From Camellia lanceoleosa (taxonomy: Eukaryota; Streptophyta; Magnoliopsida; Ericales; Theaceae), in assembly GCA_025200525.1 (NCBI GenBank), contig CM045758.1, positions 2,914,001 to 2,978,000 of the forward strand: 64,000 nucleotides of DNA, written 5' to 3'. The position numbers and the translations under genes were made by a program. Below are positions 47,268 to 58,147 of the stretch, in pieces (within the stretch, counting starts at the first letter, position 1; the number at the start of each line of letters is the position of its first letter). The notes beneath the pieces were generated by a model, which did no database searches, had not been told where the DNA came from, and was given only the letters and a program-made list of their open reading frames with translations.

Positions 47268-50200
47268 ACAAACAAGTACCAAGGGCCAATGGTGTCCTTT
47301 ACTGAGGAAGACTTAGACATGGTGCAGCATCCACATAACGATGCTTTGGTAGTGACTCTCAAGATTAGGGAATGCCAGGTAAGGCACATTCTGATCGACT
47401 AAGGCAGCTCTTGTGACATCATATATGTCCGATGTTACAAGGAGTTGGGCCTTCATCAAGATGATTTGGAGCAGTCTAACAGCCCAATGGTCGGGTTCTA
47501 TGGAACGCCGATATGGCCTCTAGGAGCAATGAATTTGGAGGTGCAGGTAGGCACCAGGAAGGTAAACACAGAATTTACAGTAATTGACACTTCCTCTCCC
47601 TACTATATTATCTTAGGAAGGCCATGGTTGCACGCAATGAGGGCTGTTCCCTCAACGCTGCACCAACTATTGTTGTACCCAGCAGAGCATGGTATTGAAG
47701 AAGTTAAAGGGGATTTGGTGCAGGCAAAAAATTGCTCCATAGCAACAATGAAATCCACTTACAACGTGCGAGAGATAGAAATAGCAAAAATTAAAGATGA
47801 GAACATGGAAGTTATAGATGATGTCAGCAAAGAACTAGCCGAGAAGAGTAAGGAAGCCTTGAAAAAAATTCTGGACCAAGAAAATGAAGAAAAGCGCTTC
47901 TTCTTTCTCGACTCAGGCTTGGCCGAGGAAGAGAAGAGGGAGTTGGAAGCTTTCTTACGGGCCAACATAGAGGTATTTGTCTGGACGCCATACGAGATGC
48001 CAAGCATTGACCCTGAGGTCACATGCCATATACTCAATGTAGACAGGTCGACTAAACCTATCATCCAGCGAGCAAAGAGCCCGACGTTGATGCATGTTGA
48101 GGATGAAGTGAACAAACTGCTGAAAGCCAAAGCCATTCGAGAGGTGAACTACCCTACTTGGTTGTCCAACATTGTGGTAGTGAAAAACAAGAATGACAAG
48201 TAGAGGGTTTGTGTTGATTTCACCAGCCTGAATAAGGCTTGCCCCAAGGACAATTTTTCACTTCCCAAGATTGACCAATTAGTAGATACCACTTCAGGGC
48301 ATGGAAGGATAAGCTTTCTAAATGCTTACAAGGGATACCACCAGATAGCAATGTGTCCCCCTGATGAAGAAAAGATTTTATTTATCATCGCAAGAAGACT
48401 GTACTACTAAAGACTGTACTACTACAGAGTGATGCTTTTCGGACTGAAAAATGCAGAAGCAACCTACTAGAGGTTAGTAACCAAAATATTTAGACATCTA
48501 ATTGGCAAGACAGTAGAAATGTACATTGATGACATGGTTGTGAAGACCAAAGAACCTGGAAATTATCTGGCCAACTTGAAGGCAGTTTTTGACATCTTGA
48601 GGACATATCGGCTCTGACTCAATGCTTCAAAATGTGCATTTGGAGTCGGGTCTGGTAAGTTCCTAGGATACTTGATTACTATAAGAGGCATTGAAGCAAG
48701 CCGGGATTAAATCAAGGCCATCATTGACTTGAAAATCCCAATATCGGCAAAACAAGTGCAAATGTTGAGTGAAAGGGCCACAGCCCTGAACAAGTTTATA
48801 AGTAGAAGTTCGGATAAATGTAAACCATTTTTTAGTTTGTTAAAGAAAGCCACAGATTTTTTGTGGACGGAAGAGTGCGAGGTCGCCTTGGCCGACTTGA
48901 AAAAATACCTGACAATAGCTCCAGTTCTTTCAAATCCAGTACTTGGGGAGGAACTGTTCTTATACTTGGTAGTTTCAGAGTACGCAATGAGTGCAGTGGT
49001 AATTAGAGAAGAAAAGAGAAGAGAAAACAAATGGCAGTATACTAAATGAGTAAAACCCTAGCAAGCGCAGAAACCAGGTACTTTCCTTTGGAAAAATTGA
49101 CGCTAGCCTTGGTAATGGCTTCGAAGAAACTGAATCACTACTTCCAAGCCCACAAGATCGTGATACTGACTGAGCATCCTTTAAAGTCCTTGTTACAACA
49201 AGGAGATCTGACAGACAGGGTAGCCAGATGGGCAATAGTGCTAAGCCAATATGACCTGGAATTCAGGCCCATAACAGCAATTAAGGACCAGGTGTTGGCC
49301 GACTTTGTGGCCAAGTTCACACCTGGTGCCATCTCACATTGGACTCCGGTGAGCCGTGGCTTGGAGTGCCCAGGAGAGCAAGAAGAAACCCAACTGGGGC
49401 CAAAGAACCCCACTCAGGCAAAACAAAAGAAAGAAGAAAAACCAAGCCATGTGACATCTACATCAGCGACTCCTTTCGCATGTTTGTTGATGAAAGTTTA
49501 AGCCAGCAAGGAGCGGGGGCAGAAGTAATGTTGGTATCACTAGATGGGTGAATGTTAGAGCAGTCTATTCGATTGGGGTTCAAGGCCTCAAATAATGAAG
49601 TAGAGTATGAGGCGCTGATCACAGGGTTGACGTTAGCAGCAACAATTAAAGCTGATGAGGTAGTAGTCTTTTGTGACTCCCAACTTATTATGAATCAGGA
49701 AATAGATGAGTACGCAATCCAAGATGAAAGAATGATAGCCTATGTCAAAGAAGTTATTAGAATGCTAGCATTGTTCCAAGATTGCCGGCTACAGCAGGTT
49801 AACTGAGATGATAACAATTATGCCGATGCCTTGGCTAACTTGGGTAGTGCAATGAAATCAGGGAAAGCAAGGACAATAATGGTTGATTATTTGTCAAGCC
49901 CAAGTGTGGAACCACTGATCATAGAATACGAAGTAATGTGTGTAGAGATGGGTCCAAGTTAGATGGATGCAATAGTGGTGTTCTTTAGAGATGGCAAGCT
50001 GGCAAACGACTGAAAAGAAACACATAAGACCAGGTTGAAATCGGCCAGGTTCAGCCTAACAGCAGATGATCACCTCTACAGGAGATCCTTCATTGGTCCC
50101 CTTTTGAGGTGTGTGCATCCCTCCCAGGTTGAAGATTTATTGTATGAAATACATGAAAAGGTATGTGAAAGCCATGTTGGGGGCAGATCACTTGCTCATA

Positions 50201-51199
50201 GGGCTATTACTTAGGGGTACTGGTGGGCCTACATGCAGAAGGACGCTGAAGCCTACGTCAAAAAGTGCTAGAAATGTCAAAGGTTTGCACTTTTGATACA
50301 TCAACTAGCAGCAGATTTGAACCCAGTATCCAGCCCTTAGCCATTTGCCTAGTGGGGCATGGACTTAATTGGACAACTGCCCCAAGCAACTGGGCAAAGG
50401 AAGTTTCTGCTGGTAGCAACTGATTACTTCACAAAGTGGGTAGAAACTGAACCCCTTGCGAAGATTCGAGATATTGATGTGAAGAACTTCATATGGAAGA
50501 ACATCATCACCATGTTTGGGATCCCAAGAGCAATAATAGCAAACAATGGTACACAATTTTGACAGTAAGTTAATCAAAAGCTTCTATGTAAATTACAAAA
50601 TCAAGAACTACTACTTTACTCCAAGTTTCTCTCAGAGCAATGGTCAAGCAGAAGTATCTAATAAGACTATCTTGGATGGGATCAAAAAGAGACTGGAAGC
50701 AGCAAAGGAAAAATGGGTGGAGGAGTTGTCCAATGTATTTTGAACATATCGGACTATGCCGAGAAGATCAATTGGAGAATCTTTATTTGCCATGGCTTAT
50801 GGCACTAAAGCAGTTATCCCACTAGAAGTCGGCATTCCAAGGGTCAAAACCCAAGGAGTGGAAAATGGGAACAATGAGGCATTCTTGGCCCAAGATTTGG
50901 ACCTTCTAGAGGAGAGAAGAGAGAGAGCAGCAATTCGGCTGGAGGCATCCCAACAATAGCTTGCTAGGGCTTACAACAAGAAAGTTAACCCAAGAGAATT
51001 CAAAGTTGGGGACCTTGTGCTGAGGAAAGTAGTCGACAACAAGAAGGATCCTAAAAAGGGCAAGCTTGGTCCAAATTGGGAGGGGCCTTATAGAATCATC
51101 TCGGTCCCCGGCAATGGGGCATATCGGCTTGAAGACAGTGATGGCAAAGAGTTGCCAAAACCCTGAAACACTTGCAACTTGAAGTTTTTCTATCATTAG
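47268..51199 (+). pseudogene. Protease - RT - RNase H - second RNase H - integrase of gypsy element 1
   Basis: Protease: the catalytic Asp of ILID is followed by a stop (47400-47402). Reverse transcriptase: the YIDD active-site box is intact at 48522-48533 but several stops flank it, one replacing a conserved Trp at 48201-48203. Gypsy RNase H: about 48940-49300. Second RNase H: about 49470-49810 ([19 protein letters not shown]). Integrase: HHCC-type finger about 50150-50290 and core 50359-50700 (MDLIGQLP; ..ANNGTQF; NGQAE..NKTI). The middle catalytic Asp of the D,D-E triad is Asn here. The C-terminus ends near NLKFFYH with TAG at 51197. Not functional. Confidence 0.9.
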
Positions 51200-51301
51200 A
51201 TTTTTTTTTTCGAAGTTTATGTCATTAGCCGAAGTAATAATAAAATTTTAGTTTGATTTTTATGAATTTGAAATTTGTGTGATAGGACTGACCAGTCTTA
51301 T

Positions 51302-51580
51302 GGCGATGTTTCCGAATGAAACATGACGAATAACTTAGACTTATTATAAGGTAGAGTTGAATTATACTTGCATATAATAGAGTTGAACTAAGTTGGTGAT
51401 GTTTCTGAATGAAACATGACGAATAACTTAGACTTATTATATGGCAGAGTTGAATTATACTTACATATAATAGAGTTGAACTAAGTTAGCAATGTTTCTG
51501 AATGAAACATGACAAATAACTTAGACTTATTATATGGCAGAGTTGAATTATACTTGCATATAATAGAGTTGAACTAAGTT
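51302..51580. repeat. Tandem repeat of 93 bp, three units, after integrase
   Basis: Units beginning at about 51305, 51398 and 51491 read [GA]ATGTTTC.GAATGAAACATGAC, AATAACTTAGACTTATTATA and CATATAATAGAGTTGAACTAAGTT. Non-coding. Tandem arrays between integrase and the 3' LTR are frequent in Tat-lineage elements. Confidence 0.92.
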
Positions 51581-51807
51581 GAATTAATCTAGACTTGCCA
51601 TGTCAGTAGAGTCAAACTCAGAACGGGACTAAGTCCATTTCAATTAGATTAACAGAGAAACCAAGGTTAAAACACCTCGGCTAGTCTTTGTTTGGATCTG
51701 ACTTCGGCGAGAGACCATAGATATATGCTTAATGTGAACTTAAGTGGAACTTAGGTTCGCATTAAGAGGCAGGGAGTTGGAATGATGAATAAACTTAAGA
51801 GTTTGGG

Positions 51808-51936
51808 ACTTGTTAAAATTTCAAAAAAATTTACAAGTTAGAATTGGCTTAACACTTATTGAAATTTCAAAAAAGTTTATAAGTTAGAATTAGCTTAACA
51901 CTTGTTAAAATTTCAGAAAAATTTACAAGTCGAAAT
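51808..51936. repeat. Tandem repeat of 46 bp, three units
   Basis: ACTTGTTAAAATTTCA.AAAA followed by TTTACAAGTTAGAATTGGCTTAAC-type text recurs at 51808, 51854 and 51900. Confidence 0.88.
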
Positions 51937-52191
51937 CAGCTGAGGTAATAATGAAAAAAGCATCTAAGGTATTTTACCCCGAGGTAAATACATAACTAAG
52001 GTGTACTTTGAAGAAGTGGAAAATTATTCTAAGTCGTCAAGACAAATAAAGTCTACATTCAACATTTAGAAGAAAATAGAAGAGTTGCATTAAGAAAGAG
52101 ACAACTTGTTCAAGTACATAAGCAGGCACATTGGCTCGATAAAACAAACACTGTTCAAAACAAAAGAAAAAGTACAAACAAAGAAAAGATT

Positions 52192-54631
52192 CTAAACAAA
52201 CTGTTCTGTATCGCCGGTTGGTTGTGTTTCGGCCTCAGCAAACAGCTGGAAAAGTTTCTCAGCAACTTTCTTGGCCTCGTTCTCTAGAAAAGTCTTGTCA
52301 AGGCTCTTCTCGGCGCTTTCAACCTCAACTTTAGGCGTGTTCTTGGAGACCTCGTCCTTGTCATCCTGAGTCAAGTCCAGGACTTGCTCATTTAGAGTTG
52401 GGGACTTAGCCCCAGCAACTTCAGTCTTCTCAGTAACATCGGCGATGCCGTCCTTATCGGTCTCAACTTCTTCATCCCCTGCCTCATCCTCAGATTGGCT
52501 TGGAGCGGGAGGGAATGGCATTACAAGTCGGTTATTGTCCCGGAGGGGTGGGTCGTCAGGGATAGCTAACTCCTTCAAAGCAGCCATCTAACCAAGGGTG
52601 TAACCCTTGTTGCATGTCTGTTTGACTTACTTTTTGTATTCATCACGGACGTTGGCTGCCCCTTCGGCATAGGCCTTTTCATCCGCCTCCTTTATCTCGG
52701 CCACCTTGGTGGAAAGCGCCGCTTGCAGCTCAGTCTAGGCTTGAGACTCCTTATCTTTAACTTCTTTTGCCTCAGCTTTGGCAACCTTAGCAACGTTTTC
52801 TGCAGCTTCAGCGCGATCCTCGACTTTGCTCTAGGCCAGCTGGACAGCTTTAGCCTAGTCCTGCAAGCTTCGGATGTAGGCCTCGGCGTTGTTAAGTGAA
52901 GATAGGAGCTTAGCTGTCACTTTTGTCTTGTGGATTAGCTCTTTCTTGAACTCCTCGGTTTTAACTACGAGGGAGTGACCTTGTTGGATGGCCTGCAAGA
53001 ATGGAAAGAAATTTTTGTTAAGTATGGAAACCAGAGTTGAAATTAGACCAAAGTTTACAAGTACTACAACTTACCAAAACGCAGTGCTGCATCATCATTG
53101 CATAGTTTTCGTACTCCGAGAGCTCGGCCATCCGATTAATGTCGGCCAAGAGGAAAACGGTGGTGGAAAAAGTAGCACCGACTTCCAGACTGTCAAGCGC
53201 ATTGTCCCCGCCTAAAAAAGGTCAGTCACCGACCTTAACGAACGGGGCCCAAGGCTCATCCGCACGACAAACAAAGGGCTCAGGCTCAAAAGACCCCCCG
53301 AACTTTGAATTTTTAGATCTAGATTGATCGAATGCCTCGGCCTCAGTAGGCCTCTTCTCGGCAGATGTAAACTTCTCTATTTCAGTCAATTTTGAAATTG
53401 GCATTGTGTCCTCTGATTCTACTTCGGTGGCGCTGGGTTTGGCCTTGGCCTTTTTAACTCTTTTTGCTTTGGGTTTTGGCTGCGATTGGGAAGGGGAAGA
53501 GGAATGGACCGACACCACGCCAAGAATGTCGGCAAGCAAGTTGTCCAAAATGATTTTTGCACGGCCCATTTTTTCAGTGGTGGAGGCAACAGTAACCTTG
53601 GAGCCAAAATGGATTGTTTGAAGGGCTATGAAAGGGTTAGCAGTGTACTGAGCTGATGCCTCTAATTCTCGGTGTCGGCGACTACGAGTTCTGTCGGCAG
53701 GAGTGGAAACTGGAGCTCGATGTTGGCGCTGAGATTGAGGAATTAGTTGAGGGGCAGAAGTGGATAGCTGCTCAACTGGCTCAGAGGTGGAGGCCTGATC
53801 TGGCCTTGGAAATGAGACTGTTGGAGGAGTTAAAGCAGATAGAGGAGTCTTGTTGTGTCTAGGAATGTTAGGTAGAGCCGACTTGTATATTGGGATATAA
53901 TTGAGTAGAAAAGGAGCCTTGCGCCGATCAATAGGCAGGCCCAATAGCCTTTTCAGGTCCTTATTAGGGAAGAAAGAATGACAGAAGTCTTTTGATGGTT
54001 GAGGAAGAGCTGTAGAGAGAAGACAACAGATATTAAAACAAATAAGGGAAGTAAAGTGATAAAGTCTTAAAATAGAGAAGTTAACACTTAGTTCTTACCC
54101 TCATCCTCTTTAAACGCCGTTCGGCGCAGAGGGAAGAGATGAAGATCATCATCAGGAGTAAACTCTCAATTATCCGAGACAATCAGGTAATCATCTCCAG
54201 CACCCTTGTTGGAGTCTAGGAGGTCGGCTATGATTTTGTAGGCTGTGGATCTCGGTTTGAGGTAATAAATGTAGCCTTTTTCAGACTTTAGGCCACATGG
54301 TATAACAAAATTGGATGTCGGCTAGTATTATCCTAGCGTTTTCTCGGCGAGCTAGAGCAATTATACCATTAATGACCCTATAGGAATTAATGGCCAACTG
54401 CATAGGGTTGAGTTTGTAGCAGTGGAGGATTTTCTTAGAAAGGATGTCTAAGGGAAACCAAAGTCCACACTTGATAAATATTACCACAGGAAAGGGCATG
54501 GAGTCCCCAACTGGCATAATAGAGTCTTCCTCTCCAGCCAACCTTATCTGAACGTCAGCTGGAATGGAAAACTCTTACCTAAAGTACTCCCACTTGGCAG
54601 GGGTGTCAACTCTCCACCTAAACATTCCCAT
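52192..54631 (-). pseudogene. Three-exon antisense gene carried by gypsy element 1 (decayed)
   Basis: Minus strand: exon 1 54631-54099, exon 2 54009-53075, exon 3 52992-52192, with introns of 89 and 82 nt that have good GT-AG signals (G|GTAAGAAC...CTCTACAG; G|GTAAGTTG...TTCTTGCAG). After allowing one extra base in exon 1 (near 54285) the exons total 756 codons with matching phases. The protein starts MGMFRWRVDTPAKWEYF, contains GYIYYLKPRSTAYKIIADLL, a Lys/Pro/Ser-rich middle, VGATFSTTVFLADINRMAEL, then a long Ala/Glu/Lys-rich coiled coil and an acidic tail ending GDTEQFV. Eight in-frame stops and the frameshift make it a pseudogene. Function unknown; antisense reading frames in this position are known in Tat-lineage elements. 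Possible capture of a host gene. Confidence 0.82.
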
Positions 54632-54639
54632 GATGTCGG

Positions 54640-55771
54640 CTTAGAGAAGATTGATGCAAAATTTCAGAAAAGAATATTTGGTATGGGTTTAAAAACCTCG
54701 GCTAAATCCTAAACTGGCACCGGAGCTAGGGTTTTTTCAGATCTAAGGGGAGTTTTGGTTCAATTTTTCCTAAGTATTTGATTTCTAAGAAAATCCCAAG
54801 CCTATGGTCTATGCAAGTGAACCAAAAAACTCGAAGGCAGAATCTGAAAACAGAGCAAGAAGACCAGACAAGAAATATAATTCAGAAATCAAGATTGAAG
54901 CAAAAAATAGATATAAACACCCAAAACTTCAAGTCACTGGGTGAGTGTGTGAAGAATAGTACACGGATTCAAGATTCAAAAAACGGAAACAATGACTAGA
55001 ACATGAAGATGGAAACGGCATACAACAACATGCAATACGCACAGATAGAAGATTTGAAGCAAATCACAAATAAAAAACATAAGTTAAACAGAAAGAAGTT
55101 GTGTAACTTACTGAATAGGACTGAGGATAAGCACGTCGGAGTAGGGTGCGCCGGAGTCAGACAATGCCTTAGATCAAGATGGAGTAACAGAGGATTCACT
55201 GGAAAAGGCAGTTGTAGAGCTTTAGAGGTTCGAAAATGGGGGTTTTTTAAAGAGAGAGAGAGAGAGTTTGAGTGTGAGGAAAGAATGAGAAAGAATGCGA
55301 AGTAAGAGAACGAAGAGAGAGAAAGAGGATTTTTGTTAAAAACTGAAAAGATGGCAAAAGGAAATGAATACACCTTGGACGACGTGTCTATCAAGCGGAG
55401 TGCACAGAAGTGACGCAACCTGATAGCTCATGTTAGATACGAACCAATGAGAAAAGGACGCGTTGAGGAAACGATTGAGAAAACCGTGCGTGACAGCTTA
55501 TACGCAGATAAAACTCTTGGAGTTCTTGATTTAATGAAGAGAAAACCTCGGCTATAGAAACGATCTCGATTAGGGAGCTTAAAGAACTTGGTTCTTGGTT
55601 CTTAGTTCTTGGACATTGATAAAGATAGATAGTTGAGTCTTGGGAAATTGAAACCGATGAGTCATGATCTCAGTCGCAGAGATGAATGGATTGTTAGCCG
55701 ACGTACTATATAGACAAACGATGTAAATTCCATTACCTCAGATTGCCGAGGCAATAGAACCTAGGAGCAAT
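54640..55771. other. Region between the antisense gene and the 3' LTR
   Basis: Probably the 5' leader and promoter of the antisense gene plus the polypurine-tract side of the 3' LTR (AGGAGCAA just before TGTGGG). A GA-rich run at 55246-55330 becomes CT-rich on the antisense strand, as in plant leaders. Open frames here (54996-55418) are low-complexity and not credible. Confidence 0.45.
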
Positions 55772-56312
55772 TGTGGGAAAGTATTTTATGAATAACAGCA
55801 CGTGGCTAAGGTGGCACCGGAGTGTCAGCTGAGGTGCTATGTGGCTTGGTCATGTTGCTGAGATGATCTTGGCTGGGCCGAGGTTATCTACGGAGATACC
55901 AGAATCTAAGATATTTGGATAAGAGACAATAGTCCTAGAACAAGGAGGGGCCTCAATTAGAATAAGGATAAGGCTCAAGGAGAGTTTATCCCTATCTAGC
56001 CGAGAGTTTAAGATGAACATTGAGCCTGAGTCTACTGAAGTGAGGCTTCTAAAAGGATCAGGTCACTGCTGGTTATAAAAGCAGGGCACCCTCATGGGTC
56101 TAAAGTAAGTTCTTCCTGGTGAGTTTAAGTACAATTTGTTATCTTTTGAGAGATATTTATTTACTGACTTGATCGTCAGAGTGGCCCCAGGTGGACGAAC
56201 CACCGCCGGATTCCTATCTTTCTGTGACAAGTTATTTGGGCTTAATCTATTCTACCGGTGCTCTCCAACTGAGTTCCATGTTTGGTTGTGTGGTCGAAAA
56301 TCAACACCTACA
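55772..56312 (+). repeat. 3' LTR of gypsy element 1
   Basis: Starts TGTGGGAAAGTATTTTATG, ends TCAACACCTACA, and is collinear with the 5' LTR over its full length with about 12% differences by hand count. Followed by ATTAC, matching the GTTAC before the 5' LTR at four of five bases. Confidence 0.93.
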
Positions 56313-57309
56313 ATTACAATCACTAACAGTTGACCTGTGCAATGCACGTACTATTTTTAAAAAAAACATATTTGATTGTAAAATGTGTGTTATAAAAAAA
56401 TAAAATTAAAATTACAGTATGATTTTAATTATTTATTTTGATAATATTGGCACTATCGTTCTATGAAATTGTTACTTGAATACTTATATATATATCAATT
56501 TTAGTTAAATTATTTGTGTATTTTGATAATTTTAGTTCTATCATATCATAAAAGTGTAATTATCATATAAGAATTTTGTATGATATATATTAAATTATAA
56601 AATAATAAAATTAGTACTCATTTTGATATGAAAAATAATAGTTAAATTAGAATAAAAATTAGTAACATAAAATTAAAAGTAATTCTAACTATTTAATTTT
56701 CTTTTATATTCATTTGGAAAATAAAAATCTGTAGAAATAGAAATTATATAAAAATTGTTTTAAAATTAAGGGTAAATTAAAAACACATCCTTGAGGTTTA
56801 CTTAAATTACAAATTACCTCATGTGGCTTTAGAAAATACATTATGCCCCAAAGGTTTCTAATTTCATGACAAATTGGTCATTTTATTAATAAATCATCAA
56901 GTTAATTAACAGTTTTTAATAATGTTAAAATTTTATTTCAATTAATAATTCATATAATTTTATTATTGTATAGGTGAACAGTTAGAAATTTCACTTTTTC
57001 AATTAATTATGTTAAATAATTTTTTTTGATAAGGAGGTATTTGTAATTTATCCAAAAATTAAATATAAATATGTTATAGTTGGATTGTCATATAATGATT
57101 TTATATTTTATATATATATATATAATTATAAGATTGTAAAATAAACACTTTTAATTAAATTAAAATATCAACTATATAAAATAAATTCAATAACGACTAA
57201 TCAAGAAAAATCACATAACAATATTTAAACCCGAAAAGAAAAAATAATGAAAACATCCAAATCACAAATACATCTCGCTATGTGAAGTGATTAATCATCT
57301 GTAATATGA
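56313..57309. other. AT-rich spacer between the two gypsy elements
   Basis: Host DNA with long AT runs and one MITE copy (56765-57055). No gene seen. Composition changes sharply to GC-rich at about 57330, where the second element begins. Confidence 0.6.
56765..57055. mobile_element. MITE family copy 3
   Basis: Shares with 41385-41722 the run from TTTACTTAAATTA through TTATTAATAAATCATCAAGTTAATTAA, AATGTTAAAATTTTATTTCAATTAAT and GTATAGGTGAACAGTTAGAAATTTC. The right arm (GGAGGTATTTGTAATTTATCC) is short, so this copy is truncated. Confidence 0.75.
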
Positions 57310-58081
57310 TGTTGAGAGGGAGATTAACGATCTGAGATTGGGCCGTGGAATTAGCCGGACAGATTGGGCCGGACGGGGTTGGGTCGAGGTATTTGGCTCC
57401 GAGATTGGGCCGTGATCTTGCTCGGCAATGGCAAAGGCCTCATGGAACCAAGCTGCCTAATTTCGTTGGCACAGAGGCCGGTCAGGTTAAGGTTCAGTCA
57501 GGCAAGGGTTCCACGGCTCGCGCGTTGCTCGGTTGTAATACACGCGCCCTTAGCCCCGCATGACCAGTGTGATCAATCTCTATCTCGGCTTTGCCGGAAT
57601 GCAGTCGAGCACGGTTGGAAATGAACCTGGTTATAAGAGCACCACGACATCAGGTGCACTTGGGCTTGAAGTGAAGTATAGCCATTGATAGCCGAGGTAA
57701 TGTTGCCCGGTTGCCAAGCTCCCAGTTGAGTGGAATGGCAGTTGGGTTAGGTGATGCTCAGCAAGACTTGTGCTGACAGATGGGATAGCAGAGCCACATG
57801 TCGAGAGATCACTAGGAGTAGATTTGGGGTGCAGAGGGTATATAAGCATGTCTGCGCTCCCCATACGCGACGGACGAACACTCTGTAAGAAACTCTTACA
57901 CTCAAACACTTTCCTCTCTCTCTCACTCTATCCCAAGGTGTATGCTAACTTAATCGTCGGAGGGGTTTTCCGGCCATACACCGCCGAGTAGCTCACCGCC
58001 GTTGTGCTTTCAGGTGATCGGACAGAAACGGAGCTTGGAGGAAAGGAGTACGGGCTTGCCGGAATATTTGCTCCCCGTACA
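57310..58081 (+). repeat. 5' LTR of gypsy element 2
   Basis: Probable start TGTTGAGAGGGAGATT at 57310 (judged from the TG and the composition jump) and end CTCCCCGTACA at 58081, directly before ATTGGTGCCATCTGTGGGAA. TATA box GGTATATAAGC at about 57836-57846 is followed by a CT-rich run. The start is less certain than the end because the 3' LTR is not available for comparison. Confidence 0.72.
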
Positions 58082-58102
58082 ATTGGTGCCATCTGTGGGA
58101 AC
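58082..58102 (+). other. Primer-binding region of gypsy element 2
   Basis: TTGGTGCCATCTGTGGGAAC lies immediately 3' of the LTR. This is the TGG.GCC.TCTGTGGGA motif seen at the same place in element 1 (44595 on) and common in Tat-lineage elements. The priming tRNA was not determined. Confidence 0.7.
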
Positions 58103-58147
58103 ACTGCAGACAAAACCTTGTTTTCCACGCTCGTCTGATCGCCGTCC

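Larger units (their letters stand above)
44055..56312 (+). mobile_element. Full-length Tat-lineage Ty3/gypsy LTR retrotransposon (decayed)
   Basis: A 12.3-kb unit with LTRs at 44055-44594 and 55772-56312, flanked by GTTAC / ATTAC (4 of 5 match, target duplication). Order: gag, protease, reverse transcriptase, gypsy RNase H, a second (archaeal-like) RNase H, integrase, a 4.5-kb non-pol region with a gene on the opposite strand, 3' LTR. The second RNase H and the long region after integrase mark the Tat lineage. The element is disabled by many stops and frameshifts. A hAT element is nested at 46390-47259. By hand the two LTRs differ at about 65 of 540 positions, mostly transitions. Confidence 0.93.

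Noticed and set aside
53218..53240. An extra short intron in exon 2 of the antisense gene (TTTTTTAG acceptor)
   Set aside because: The implied intron would be about 20 nt; reading straight through a single TGA (expected Arg CGA) keeps the frame and the protein, so no intron is needed.
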